Position numbers and translations under genes: made by a program | NCBI RefSeq assembly: GCF_018866245.1 | Contig: NZ_CP076458.1 | Span: 2,542,001 to 2,606,000 of the forward strand | Source: Novisyntrophococcus fermenticellae | GTDB lineage: Bacteria; Bacillota; Clostridia; Lachnospirales; Lachnospiraceae | DNA: 64,000 nt | Reading direction: 5' to 3' | The notes under the pieces: generated by a model | What the model saw: only the letters and a program-made list of their open reading frames with translations | Database searches by the model: none | Told to the model about the DNA's origin: nothing | Shown here: positions 1-10,001 of the stretch, one piece after another | Layout: the number at the start of each line of letters is the position of its first letter | How positions within the stretch are numbered: the stretch's first letter is position 1

Positions 1-36
1 AATATCTATGAAATGTCAGGGAAATGAGGTGTGGAG

Positions 37-1383
37 ATGGGAGAAACACAAGAGCGAAGATATGGTCTGCTCATGGCCATCGCAATGATTGTAGGTATCG
101 TAATAGGATCCGGTATATTTTTTAAAGCCGATGATATTCTTGTTCAGACAAAGGGGAATGTGGCCGTTGGGTGCCTGGTATTGGTAATTGGTGCTTTGGG
201 AATCATCTTTGGAGGCATCACCATTTCCGAATGGGCAAAGATCACCGATGATGCAGGTGGTCTTATCAGCTATGCGGAAAAATCATTTGGGCATCCGTTT
301 GCCTTTATCCTGGGTTGGTTCCAGGCAATTGCATACTATCCCGCATTGACCGCTATTGTTGCCTTTGTTGGTGCAAATTATACGCTGTCGCTGTTTCCGC
401 AGCTGACATTTGGCGCCTATGGTATCTGGATCATAAGTATTCTTTACCTCGTGCTTCTCTATTGCATGAATATCTTCTCGGCCAGAATCTCCGGGTATTT
501 CCAAACGTCGTCCATGTTTATAAAGCTGATTCCCTTGTTCTTGATTGCAGTACTTGGAATCATCTTTGGGAATCCTTCCAGCTCCTCCGGAGATGGCTTT
601 GGCCTGCCTGCAGTTATGTCCTCCAGCGGTGCAATTATTTCTGTTGCATTCTCCTATGACGGGTGGTCTATCGCACCTTCTATCTGTCATGAAATTAAGA
701 ATGCAAAGCGAAATCTTCCGCTTGCACTGATTATCAGTCCTATAATCATATTGATTGTCTATGTAAGTTATTTTCTGGGGATTTCCTATCTGATCGGACC
801 TCAGAAAATAATGGAAATGGGTGATCTTGCTTTTTCTCTGGCTGCCAGAAGCCTGTTTGGAAGCCTCGGTGAAAAGATTATGCTTCTGATGGTGATTATC
901 TCCGTATTGGGTACTGCCAATGGACTGGCCCTGGGCGGAACAAGGGTTCCCTATGCGCTGGCTTTGCGAAAAGACCTCCCCTGTAGTGAAAAAATCGCTG
1001 AAATTCATCCCAAATACAAGGTTTCTGTAATCTCTTCATTACTTAGCCTTGCATTCTCCGGATTCTGGTTGTTTGTACATTTTCTGTCTGTAAACGTTCC
1101 GGTCATAAAGGATATGGGGATTGATATCTCTTCTATTCCAATTGTGATCATGTATATCTTTTATACGATACTGTATATAGGGATTATTATCCGAACAAAG
1201 AAGGGGCTTATTAAGAACAAGCTTACCGGTATCCTTTGTCCGGTCCTGGCAATTCTGGGTGCTGCCACTATCTTATACGGAGGACTTACAGCGTCAAATG
1301 CCAACATATATCTGATTGTTTCTTTCCTGATTTTTGTAAGCGGTATTTTATTTTACCGATATATAAAGCCCAAATCAAGTTGA
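37..1383 (+). CDS. APC superfamily amino-acid permease
   Basis: Integral membrane transporter of about 448 residues with roughly twelve hydrophobic segments. The N-terminal stretch IGSGIFFKADDIL (about residues 23-35) matches the GSGIF loop of APC transporters, which contacts the amino and carboxyl groups of the substrate. Such proteins work as proton/amino-acid symporters or exchangers; the substrate cannot be read from the sequence. The ATG at 37 is chosen because a GAGG box lies 7 nt upstream; an in-frame GTG at 31 overlaps that box. No partner enzyme such as a decarboxylase is seen, but upstream DNA is outside the window. A monocistronic gene is likely, since the next gene is 193 nt away. 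Confidence 0.85.
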   Translation: MGETQERRYGLLMAIAMIVGIVIGSGIFFKADDILVQTKGNVAVGCLVLVIGALGIIFGGITISEWAKITDDAGGLISYAEKSFGHPFAFILGWFQAIAYYPALTAIVAFVGANYTLSLFPQLTFGAYGIWIISILYLVLLYCMNIFSARISGYFQTSSMFIKLIPLFLIAVLGIIFGNPSSSSGDGFGLPAVMSSSGAIISVAFSYDGWSIAPSICHEIKNAKRNLPLALIISPIIILIVYVSYFLGISYLIGPQKIMEMGDLAFSLAARSLFGSLGEKIMLLMVIISVLGTANGLALGGTRVPYALALRKDLPCSEKIAEIHPKYKVSVISSLLSLAFSGFWLFVHFLSVNVPVIKDMGIDISSIPIVIMYIFYTILYIGIIIRTKKGLIKNKLTGILCPVLAILGAATILYGGLTASNANIYLIVSFLIFVSGILFYRYIKPKSS

Positions 1384-1576
1384 TTTAATATTGTATAAAA
1401 GGCCTCTGGTTATTTTTTCCAAACAATAGAAACAATTTATTCTTTTTTTCTTTTTTTGTCAAGTAAGTGGACAAAAATAGTGTATAATAAAACCTATACA
1501 CCAGTGTGCACTTTAACGCTTGCCAACGGCTTTGTAGTACACTCTGGAATTCAACGATAGGGATCGGAGATGAACT

Positions 1577-2995
1577 ATGAAAATTGGGATGTTGTTAGAG
1601 GAACTTATTAATATTTCGAATGTTTCAAAAACTGACTTTGCTCTTAGCATGAATATGACACCCAGCGGTTTAAGCAAAATTTTGACAGGAAACAGACTTC
1701 CTCTTCTAAGAGAAAAAAATATTTTCAGCAGCGAGGCTGCTGCCTATTTTACTGAAAAAATATTTAGTCCCGGATGCTATTTAAAGTTTAAAGATATATT
1801 TCCGATAATTTATGACTTTCATTTTAAGAGTGAACTTGAAATATTTTTAATCTGTGCAATTGATTATGCATTGGAAAGAGACTTCGCCGTAGCAAATAAT
1901 CTGAATATAGATGGAAATGATCAGGGGAAAAGTCTCTTTGGAAAAAGAGAGGTTTTGAATATGCTTTGTGTTCTTTTTTCAGATGCTGTAAGGGACGACG
2001 ATAGTTTTCCATTAACCCTCTATGGAAATCTTCCTCTTTACGATTCGATTTATTCTGAAATCTTTCCCCGGATTAAACTGGTTTCTCCATTAAAGCAAAA
2101 AGGTATCACCTTTAACTACTTTTCCAGTGAATCCGACTTTGAATCAGCCTTAGAGACTCGTCACCTTGAACCAGTTTCCACTGTTATCTATGCACAGCAG
2201 TACTTCGATTTAACCTTATGGAGGCTGAATCAGACGATAGATACAGCCTTTTTGTTACTAAAGGGGCGCTTCCTGCTGCTTTTTCATCACCCGATTGAGG
2301 CTATTCCGCTTCTCACCATAATTAGCCAGAAGACCTATATGACCATATTTCTCAATACCCTGATGAAGGCACAGCCGACAAAAATCAGTTATACTCCGGA
2401 TAGTGTGGTCAGCCTCCTGAAGCATGATCCGGCTTATATAGACAGACTCATTCAAACACCTTTTGATACGGTCTATAATTTTATGTCCATCGGCTATCTT
2501 CTCGAAAGAGACGAACTCGATTCGTTGGAAGGAGATGCATGTACAAAAGATGATATTTATAAATTATATCATCATGTGCTTACTTCCGAAACAACATTTG
2601 CCGTCACTATAGATGCTATGACAAATTTTTACACTACAGGAAAAGCAGTTGTACCGCTTTTGGGCGCTGTTGATTTTCCCCCGGAAGAACGTCTCCATTA
2701 CCTTCACCGGTTCGATGCCCTGATGTGTGATGAGGCTTCGGATAAAATCAAAGTCTTAAATTTGAAATTTCCGAATGCCGTAATTCTATGTTCTGAAGAA
2801 TTTACGATTGTCTACCTGACGGACGACGAGTTTGAACCCGAAAAGCTGCATTACTTCAGGACATCTGTCATCAGTAAACTTCTTAAAAAGGAGCTTATCG
2901 GAAATGATATGAAATTGTTAAGCTTCAGTCCCGATTTGTGGGACACGTATCTGGATGAGTTGAGCCGGTCCTCCAGATCTTTGGTTCTTTCCTGA
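1577..2995 (+). CDS. Orphan protein with XRE-like N-terminal helix-turn-helix
   Basis: Not recognised as a named family. Residues about 15-45 (SKTDFALSMNMTPSGLSKIL and following) look like an XRE/Cro-type helix-turn-helix: a short helix, a turn and a recognition helix with SGLSKIL. The remaining ~420 residues are alpha/beta in character, without membrane segments, signal peptide or a catalytic motif I can name. The start is supported by GGAG 7 nt upstream. It lies between a permease and, convergently, the giant adhesin gene, separated from the latter by a shared terminator. A role as a one-component regulator sensing a ligand through the C-terminal part is inference only. Confidence 0.6.
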   Translation: MKIGMLLEELINISNVSKTDFALSMNMTPSGLSKILTGNRLPLLREKNIFSSEAAAYFTEKIFSPGCYLKFKDIFPIIYDFHFKSELEIFLICAIDYALERDFAVANNLNIDGNDQGKSLFGKREVLNMLCVLFSDAVRDDDSFPLTLYGNLPLYDSIYSEIFPRIKLVSPLKQKGITFNYFSSESDFESALETRHLEPVSTVIYAQQYFDLTLWRLNQTIDTAFLLLKGRFLLLFHHPIEAIPLLTIISQKTYMTIFLNTLMKAQPTKISYTPDSVVSLLKHDPAYIDRLIQTPFDTVYNFMSIGYLLERDELDSLEGDACTKDDIYKLYHHVLTSETTFAVTIDAMTNFYTTGKAVVPLLGAVDFPPEERLHYLHRFDALMCDEASDKIKVLNLKFPNAVILCSEEFTIVYLTDDEFEPEKLHYFRTSVISKLLKKELIGNDMKLLSFSPDLWDTYLDELSRSSRSLVLS

Positions 2996-2997
2996 GT

Positions 2998-3053
2998 AAA
3001 AACCCCCTTGTGAATTCCTCAATGTTGATTTGGAATTCACAAGGGGGTTTTTC
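2998..3053. terminator. Bidirectional terminator between the XRE-like gene and the adhesin gene
   Basis: A near-perfect inverted repeat (AAACCCCCTTGTGAATTCC and its complement, 13-nt loop) flanked by A-runs on the left and T-runs on the right. It serves both convergent genes. Confidence 0.9.
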
Positions 3054-3073
3054 TCACTTATCTTTCAATAGAT

Positions 3074-6000
3074 TTATCTTCTTTTCCTCTTAATTCTGAG
3101 TGCCTCCGCTATAGCACCTGCACTGGCCAAGAGGATTACCCCATACATAAGCGGTGTGCTTGTATCTCCTGTCTTTGGTGAAGCTGCTAGTTTATTTGTT
3201 TTTCCAGAGGTTCCGGATTTCGGTGATTCTGGTTTATAAATGTTGGTAAAACTTTGGTCTCCTTCGTATTCTGTTGATGCCACAAGCTGCCCGTCATTAT
3301 CTTCCACATTTACTTTTACATTAATTACATGGCTATCATAGGCAACTCGTGCTAACTTACCAGTCACTTCTGCAATTGTATATACATATGTTCCTGCTTC
3401 GTTGTACTTGATCGGGTCAAAATAGATTTTACCCTGAGCATTGTTTTGTTTGATCTGAAGAACATTTCCGTTCTCATCTTTCAAGACAAAGCTGAAATCT
3501 CCGGCCTTCAATTTCTTCCCTTTAAGAACTTTATTTGCCTGCAATACAACACTCCCATCCGCAGGTTTATAAGTGTTCGTAAAGGTCTGACTGCCCGTAT
3601 ATACCGGTTCAGCCACAAGTTGTGCGTCTTTGTCTGTCACAATTACTTTGACATTGATCACATGACTATCATAGGTGACTCCTGCAAGATTTCCCTGTAC
3701 TTCTTCAATCGTATATTTATAGATTCCAGCTTTTGTATATTCAACCGGATCAAAGTAAATCTTGCCCTGAGCATCATTTGATAGTGTCTGAAGAACTTTT
3801 CCATCCTCGTCTTTCAATTCAAATTTAAAATCTCCAGCTTTCAGATTCTTGCCTTCCAGCACTTTTTGTGCTTCTAATACAACACTTCCGACTGCTGGCC
3901 TATAATTATTTGTAAAGGTCTGGTTTCCTTCATATACCGGTTCTGCCACAAGTTGTGCATCTTTATCTTCTACGGTAATCATGACATTAATCACGTGGCT
4001 GTCATAGCTGACTCCCGCAAGATTTCCTTTTACTTCTTCGATTGTATATTTATAAATTCCTGTTTCGCTGTACTCAATTGGATCAAAGTAAATTCTGCCC
4101 TGGGCATCATTAGACTTTGTCTGGAGTATATTTCCACTTTCGTCTTTCAAATCGAAGCTGAAGTCTCCAGCTTTCAGATCTTTTCCCTCCAGTATCTTCT
4201 GCGCCTCTAATACAATACTTCCAGGCGCTGCCTGATAAGTATTTGTAAAGGTCTGACTTCCTTCATATACCGGTGTCGCCACTAACTGTGCATCTTCATC
4301 ATTTACAGCTACCGTAACATCGATTACATGGCTGTCATAGCTGACTCCCGCAAGATTTCCTTCCACTTCTTCAATTGTATACCTATACGTTCCAACTTCT
4401 GTGTATTTAATCGAATCAAAATAAACTTTACCTTGGGCATCGTTCATCTTTGTCTGAAGAACTGTTCCCTCTTCGTCTTTCAATGTAAAACTGAAATCTC
4501 CGGCTTTTAGTTCTTTTCCAATCAGTTCCTTTTGTGCTTCTAATATGATGTTTCCATCTGCCGGTTTATACGTGTTCGTAAAGGTCTGACTTCCTTCATA
4601 TACCGGTGTTGCCACTAACTGTGCGTCTTTATCTTTTACAGTTACCGTGACTTTGATTACATGGCTGTCATAGCTGACTCCTGCAAGATTTCCTTTTACT
4701 TCTTCGATTGTATACTTGTAGGTTCCCACTTTTGTGTAATTAATCGGGTCAAAATATACCTTGCCCTGAGCATCATTAGTCTTTGTCTGAACAACTGTTC
4801 CTTCTTCACCTTTCAGTTCAAATCTAAAATCTCCAGCTTGCAGATTCTTCCCATTCAAGACTTTCTGTGCCTCTAATACAATGTTTCCGTCTGCCGGTTT
4901 ATAAGTATTCGTAAAAGTCTGACTTCCTTCATATACCGGTGTTGCTACTAACTGTGCATCTTTGTCTTCTACAGTCACTGTAACTTCGATTGTATGGCTG
5001 TCATAGCTGACTCCTGCAAGATTTCCTTTTACCTCTTCAATTGTATACTGATAAGTTCCTACTTCTGTGTACTCTATTTGGTCAAAATAAACTTTTCCCT
5101 GAGCATCGTTTTTCTTTGTCTGAAGAAGATTCCCGGCTTCGTCTTTTAAGTTGAAACTGAAGTCCCCGGCATTTAGGTCTTTCCCGTCCAGTACCTTCTG
5201 CGCCTCTAATACGATACTTCCCGATGCTGCCTGATAAGTATTTGTAAAAGTCTGACTTCCTTCATATACTGGCTCTGCCACTAACTGTGCGTCTTTGTCT
5301 TTTACAGTTACTGTGACTTTGATTACATGGCTGTCATAGCTGACTCCTGCGAGATTTCCCTTCACCTCTTCGATCGTATACTGATAGGTTCCCGCTTCTG
5401 TATACGCAATCGAATCAAAGTAAACTTTTCCCTGAGCGTCATTAGCCTTTGTCTGGAGAATATTTCCGCTCTCATCTTTTAGATTGAAACTAAAGTCTCC
5501 GGCTTTTAACTCTTTTCCTTCCAGTACCTTCTGCACTTCTAATAAAACGCTTCCCGGTGCTGCCTGATAGGTATTCGTAAAGTTCTGGCTGCCTCCATCA
5601 TATTCCGGAGTAGCAGTAAGCCTTCCGTATCCTTCTTTGTCTTCAACATTAACTGTTATACTGATTATATTTTTATCATATATAATACCGGCTTCGTCCC
5701 CTGAAACTTCCTGAATCGTATAATGATATTCTCCCGGCTGATTGTATTCTATTTCATCGAATACAACATTACCTTCAAGGTCATTTTTCTTTGTCTGAAT
5801 TATTTCTCCATCTTCATTTTTCAATTCGAAGGTGAACAAGCCATCTTCCAGTTTTTTTCCTTCCAGAATTTTATGTGCTTGCAGTACTACAGATGTCGGT
5901 GCATATTCACCTTCTTTATAATTCTCAAGTAAAATAAGATTAGCATCATCTCCTGTTTTTCCATCAACAGATACAACCGTTGTATCATCCGTCTTCTCAA

Positions 6001-9000
6001 CTAAAAGAGTGTGATCGCTCTTATCAAGATTATATCCTTCCGGAGCATATGTTTCTCTAATTATAAAGCTTCCGGCAGGCAAACCTCTGAGTATCAGTTT
6101 CCCTCCCGTACCCGTGGTTCCTTTTCTGACCACAGTTGATCCATCTGTCGCAAAGATTGTGAATTCAACCCCCGCAAGAGGAGCTTTCGTAGTTCCATCA
6201 ATCTTGGTAATCTCAACCCAGCCACTCTTTCTCATAGTAGCATTACCATCTTGACTACTGATTTGATATGAACTATTGGTGTTTTCACCTTCTTCATCAC
6301 CACCATAAAGTTTTACATGATTGGTTACTATTCCCGGCTCACCCGTCACATCGGTCAGATAGCTGAAACGATAAGCTTTAATATTTTCCGGAATGCTGAA
6401 TGTCAGTATCCTTGTTTCATTATCGTAAGAAACATTCTTCCCAATAACAGGTGTAACTTCATCTCCTTCTGTATAGCTGCTATCCGCATTCAGCTTCAAT
6501 TCTGTAATCTTTATGTTTCCATCCAGAAGCAGATTTCCATTCGCATCTGTACGCAGATCAAGCCCCGTTGGTAATGTGTCCTCGATTTTACTGAATGTAT
6601 TATCAAGTTCATAAGGTTTATAGTCTACAGTCCAGTTCACAACACCCGCTTCGACTAGTGCAGCCTCTTTAGATAATAATGAACTTTTAACTGTAACATT
6701 ACGCTTAGATTCAATTCCTGTACTCCAATTTTCCGAGGTCATTTTTACGGTATTTGTTACCGTATTATTACTATTTTTCCCAAAATATTTTTCCAGAGTT
6801 TCAGCATTTGGTTTCGCCTTAATAAGAACAACATAAGGCTTATCCAATGTTTCAAATGTTAAGGAAATACTGTTTGCTGTCTTGGTGTGGGTCAAACCAT
6901 CAACCGTAACAGGTGTTGTGCTTTTAGCAATTACACTGCTTTCCCAGTCATTTTTCGCAGCACCTTCAAATATTAAGTAATCATTTCCAGAAGTAATTTC
7001 TGACAGTTCCCAACCATCCGGTAATGTATCCGTAAGCGTTACAGTTCCCAACGGATTCCCATTTGCATTCGTCAGATTTAAACCATCAGCATTTACACTG
7101 ATACGGAATATCGCTGATTTATCCTGATAATCAAAACCATCATTATTCCAGTCATCCAGAACATCATTCACTCCAGAAGCCGGATTATCTGTATAACCAC
7201 GTTTAATCATTTCCTTCTTCAACATAAAACTTGGATAGGAAACTTTTGCATCAGCTTTGTTTAATTTCGTATCTTTGCTATAAAGGGAAGCTGTATTCTT
7301 AACATCTTTCCATGTATTTGATACAAAAATATCCGGGTTTGTGACAACAGATTCAAAATCAAAAGTAGCTTTCTCGCTTGTAAACCCGGTAACGACTAGC
7401 AGGTCACCCACACGTTCTCCGTCTTTCATAACAGGAAGTACTTCTAAATTAAGCCCTTCTCCTGAGAAAGAACTATCTTTATACCTCTGATTGAATTGGG
7501 GCGTCAGACCTTTGATGACATCAGCACTAATGTTATCAACAGACAAATCTGTTACTTTAGAACTGCCTTCCTTTCCATATAGCAATAAATCATAGACAGT
7601 AGTATCCGGTATGGTCTGGCCTTTCGGATCAACATTAACTGTCCATTGAATGGTCTGATTATCTTTGTCCGAAATTTGACCGCTCTTACTGATTGCATTG
7701 TATCCAATTCCTACGTTGACATTACCAGTGCCTATTTCTCCATGATTGTCCCATGCAATAGAAGCTTTATTTTTATAGTTTGTCACACCTGCTGTGTAAT
7801 CTTCATCTGGAACTTTCGTTACAATTGTCAGCAGAACCTTCGTATTCAGGACTCGGTCGCTTCCAGATGTTGTGTTTCCGATTTCATACACGCCATTCTC
7901 GTCTGGTTGAATGTCTATTGCCTCATTCCAGGCATTTTCATTCCAATACTGTACTGTTGCCTGTTTCAGTGTCAATCCTTCTGGTAGCACATCTGTCAGC
8001 ACTGGATTTTTTAATGTAGCTTCCATATCATTAGCCGTGATAGTCCATGTAATCGTACGATCCTTTGGATTATAGACTCCACTGCTGCCGTCCTGATCAC
8101 TCTTTCCTTTTTTATCAATCCACTGTGGTGTGAATGAAATGGATCCATTACCCTCAGTAACATAGTTGTCTTCATTATAAAGCTCAGCTTTGTTTCCAAT
8201 CCGTTGTGAACCGCTTGCATAATATTTCTCATCCGAAATGGTTGTTTTGAATTTAACAATCTGTTCGCCTTTTGAATTCTCCGGAAACGTATAGCTTAAA
8301 TTATTATCTGTTACATCAGGATCATCGACGCTTGTATCATTGACAATAAATGAGCCTGGTACATATTCGCCGACATCCTTTAAGTTATCTTTTAGCTCAT
8401 ATCCAGCAATATCTACAAAATTTGCTCCTTGTTTCCCGGAAGCCTTTACTGTCCATTCCACAGTTTTATCAGCAAGATTTACTTCACCGGATTTACTCAT
8501 GAAATATTCTGTTTCAATCACTGGCTTCTCAAGATTGAATTCACGGTCGAAGATTTCAATAATCTTGTCTCCTGAACCAGAAGTCCCGCCCTCTTCTTTC
8601 AAATCAAAGGTTGCTTTAAAGGAAACGTTTACCTCCGCCTTCTCGCCGTTAAAGACTTCATCGTTTCCGTCAAAGTCAACTCGCGCTGTCACCACTCCAT
8701 CAACATCTATAAAGGTTACATGTCCAACAATAACACCATCCGCTGTCTTCAGAGGAATTGCTTCTGATGAATCAGGAACCTTGATCGAATTACTTAAGGG
8801 TATTAATGCGTAATCCCCTTTCTCAATATATGTTCCGTCATCTCCTCCGTCTCCCAGAACAGGAACATCAAAGGAAGCAGAAAGCTCTACTGGCTGATCA
8901 TCCAGGATTACCCCATCATCTTCTATTTCTTTTCCGTTCTGCTTTACAGATGTTAATAGAGATGCAAGCAAATTTGTTACATCTTTTCCCGCTGCAAAAA

Positions 9001-9649
9001 CACTGCGTTTTATTGACTGTTTTTCATCAGTATTAACTGTAGACTCAGAATTCTGTGCTTTGCTTTCGTCAGTTTTTTGTGCAGACATACTTACAATATA
9101 ATTCTTATTAAGAATTGATACATTGTGGTCCCCGGAGACCCCATTTTCACCATCCGTATTATATGCCAGATTCAGATGAAACTCGGCAGCTATGTCATCG
9201 TTTGACTGGTCAAATGCCTTATCATCCCAGTTAAATGTTATACTTGCGGTAATCTCACCTGAACTGTCATTTTTAGTAAACTGGATATTTCCGATTGTTT
9301 TTCCTTCTTTTGTAAACAGGTTTGTACTCTTTTCTCCAACCAGATTAAATCCCTTAGCCACATGAAAAGATGCAGTATCCCCATTTTTTACCTGGATATT
9401 CGGAGAAGCTTCATTGTTTCCTATAGGTATTTTAAATGACACCACTGCTGAAACATTGTCTTTGGCGGATATTGAACCATTATCGGCAATTTCCGTCCCA
9501 TTCTGGCTGACAACAGCCTTGACATTCGTGAGGGCAGATGTTTTGTCTGTTCCCGTATTTTCAGCAAAGGCAATGCTCGCAGGCATGCTGCTGAAAATCA
9601 TTAATACTGTCATTACCCAGCTAATAAATGAACGTATTTTTCTTTTCAT
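3074..9649 (-). CDS. Giant cell-wall anchored adhesin with eight tandem isopeptide pilin repeats
   Basis: A 2191-residue surface protein. Residues 1-30 are a Sec signal peptide ending near AFA-EN. Then come non-repetitive beta domains (to ~390) and about five Ig-like adhesin modules (~390-1140), each with a W-T-V type strand and often a DTLP/DVLP motif. A CnaB/SpaA-type domain follows (~1143-1250, beginning GWVEITKIDG), then eight ~111-residue repeats (~1250-2140) of the streptococcal pilin isopeptide (FctA-like) type. Each repeat keeps a Lys near EAQK, a Glu in YTI-x-E and an Asn in FTN, the residues that form intramolecular Lys-Asn bonds in this family. The C-terminus has SPKTGD, a hydrophobic helix and RIKRKRR, a sortase signal. 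The ribosome binding site GGGAG lies 8 nt before ATG. No sortase gene is in the window. Confidence 0.92.
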   Translation of the reverse strand: MKRKIRSFISWVMTVLMIFSSMPASIAFAENTGTDKTSALTNVKAVVSQNGTEIADNGSISAKDNVSAVVSFKIPIGNNEASPNIQVKNGDTASFHVAKGFNLVGEKSTNLFTKEGKTIGNIQFTKNDSSGEITASITFNWDDKAFDQSNDDIAAEFHLNLAYNTDGENGVSGDHNVSILNKNYIVSMSAQKTDESKAQNSESTVNTDEKQSIKRSVFAAGKDVTNLLASLLTSVKQNGKEIEDDGVILDDQPVELSASFDVPVLGDGGDDGTYIEKGDYALIPLSNSIKVPDSSEAIPLKTADGVIVGHVTFIDVDGVVTARVDFDGNDEVFNGEKAEVNVSFKATFDLKEEGGTSGSGDKIIEIFDREFNLEKPVIETEYFMSKSGEVNLADKTVEWTVKASGKQGANFVDIAGYELKDNLKDVGEYVPGSFIVNDTSVDDPDVTDNNLSYTFPENSKGEQIVKFKTTISDEKYYASGSQRIGNKAELYNEDNYVTEGNGSISFTPQWIDKKGKSDQDGSSGVYNPKDRTITWTITANDMEATLKNPVLTDVLPEGLTLKQATVQYWNENAWNEAIDIQPDENGVYEIGNTTSGSDRVLNTKVLLTIVTKVPDEDYTAGVTNYKNKASIAWDNHGEIGTGNVNVGIGYNAISKSGQISDKDNQTIQWTVNVDPKGQTIPDTTVYDLLLYGKEGSSKVTDLSVDNISADVIKGLTPQFNQRYKDSSFSGEGLNLEVLPVMKDGERVGDLLVVTGFTSEKATFDFESVVTNPDIFVSNTWKDVKNTASLYSKDTKLNKADAKVSYPSFMLKKEMIKRGYTDNPASGVNDVLDDWNNDGFDYQDKSAIFRISVNADGLNLTNANGNPLGTVTLTDTLPDGWELSEITSGNDYLIFEGAAKNDWESSVIAKSTTPVTVDGLTHTKTANSISLTFETLDKPYVVLIKAKPNAETLEKYFGKNSNNTVTNTVKMTSENWSTGIESKRNVTVKSSLLSKEAALVEAGVVNWTVDYKPYELDNTFSKIEDTLPTGLDLRTDANGNLLLDGNIKITELKLNADSSYTEGDEVTPVIGKNVSYDNETRILTFSIPENIKAYRFSYLTDVTGEPGIVTNHVKLYGGDEEGENTNSSYQISSQDGNATMRKSGWVEITKIDGTTKAPLAGVEFTIFATDGSTVVRKGTTGTGGKLILRGLPAGSFIIRETYAPEGYNLDKSDHTLLVEKTDDTTVVSVDGKTGDDANLILLENYKEGEYAPTSVVLQAHKILEGKKLEDGLFTFELKNEDGEIIQTKKNDLEGNVVFDEIEYNQPGEYHYTIQEVSGDEAGIIYDKNIISITVNVEDKEGYGRLTATPEYDGGSQNFTNTYQAAPGSVLLEVQKVLEGKELKAGDFSFNLKDESGNILQTKANDAQGKVYFDSIAYTEAGTYQYTIEEVKGNLAGVSYDSHVIKVTVTVKDKDAQLVAEPVYEGSQTFTNTYQAASGSIVLEAQKVLDGKDLNAGDFSFNLKDEAGNLLQTKKNDAQGKVYFDQIEYTEVGTYQYTIEEVKGNLAGVSYDSHTIEVTVTVEDKDAQLVATPVYEGSQTFTNTYKPADGNIVLEAQKVLNGKNLQAGDFRFELKGEEGTVVQTKTNDAQGKVYFDPINYTKVGTYKYTIEEVKGNLAGVSYDSHVIKVTVTVKDKDAQLVATPVYEGSQTFTNTYKPADGNIILEAQKELIGKELKAGDFSFTLKDEEGTVLQTKMNDAQGKVYFDSIKYTEVGTYRYTIEEVEGNLAGVSYDSHVIDVTVAVNDEDAQLVATPVYEGSQTFTNTYQAAPGSIVLEAQKILEGKDLKAGDFSFDLKDESGNILQTKSNDAQGRIYFDPIEYSETGIYKYTIEEVKGNLAGVSYDSHVINVMITVEDKDAQLVAEPVYEGNQTFTNNYRPAVGSVVLEAQKVLEGKNLKAGDFKFELKDEDGKVLQTLSNDAQGKIYFDPVEYTKAGIYKYTIEEVQGNLAGVTYDSHVINVKVIVTDKDAQLVAEPVYTGSQTFTNTYKPADGSVVLQANKVLKGKKLKAGDFSFVLKDENGNVLQIKQNNAQGKIYFDPIKYNEAGTYVYTIAEVTGKLARVAYDSHVINVKVNVEDNDGQLVASTEYEGDQSFTNIYKPESPKSGTSGKTNKLAASPKTGDTSTPLMYGVILLASAGAIAEALRIKRKRR
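3230..5905 (-). repeat. Eight tandem ~333-bp repeats encoding isopeptide-linked stalk domains
   Basis: In-frame tandem repeats of the adhesin gene. Units 2-7 share long runs such as GNLAGVSYDSHVI, DKDAQLVA and YEGSQTFTNTY. The first (membrane-distal) and last (wall-proximal) units are the most diverged. This is the usual pattern for arrays that expand and contract by recombination in the middle. Confidence 0.9.
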
Positions 9650-10001
9650 TTCTAAATCTCCCTTCTCAAAATTATTATTTTTTAATAAATATAAGAAATC
9701 TATATTCTATTCAATACTATACTGATTCTAATAATTTTGCTTGAATTTTAAAAGAAGTAATTGTTATTGTTTTTGTATGAGAGGCAATTTACGGCATTGA
9801 ATTTTCTTTATTTAGAAAATAGAAACACAAGTCTTTGACAGTTGCAAATCACTTAAAAAACTCCATTCGGAACTGCTGAAAATAACAACTTATTCAAGAG
9901 CGTATGTGTAGGAAATTTAAGAATATGAAATAGATAATATCAGAAAAAGGCAGCCACTCCACTTTAAATAAAGCCAGAATGACTGCCTTGATTTCATTAC
10001 A
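9650..10001. other. Intergenic region upstream of the adhesin gene
   Basis: This 352-bp AT-rich stretch holds the adhesin ribosome binding site at its left end and the terminator of the metallo-hydrolase gene at its right end. A weak minus-strand promoter-like pair (TTCAAG, 18 bp, TATAGT) near 9716-9745 may drive the adhesin gene. No small gene was found. Confidence 0.4.
9946..9990 (-). terminator. Terminator of the metallo-hydrolase gene
   Basis: Read on the minus strand, AAGGCAGTCATTC pairs over 13 positions (including G-U pairs) with GAGTGGCTGCCTT and is followed directly by a T-run. Confidence 0.7.

Noticed and set aside
1456..1488. Promoter TTGTCA...TATAAT before the 1577 gene
   Set aside because: The spacer is 21 bp, too long for a normal promoter. 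TATAAT at 1483-1488 may be real, but no matching -35 is found.
8340..8813. Plus-strand 157-codon frame and several others inside the adhesin gene
   Set aside because: Shadows of the repetitive, codon-biased adhesin gene on the other strand; no ribosome binding sites or family features.
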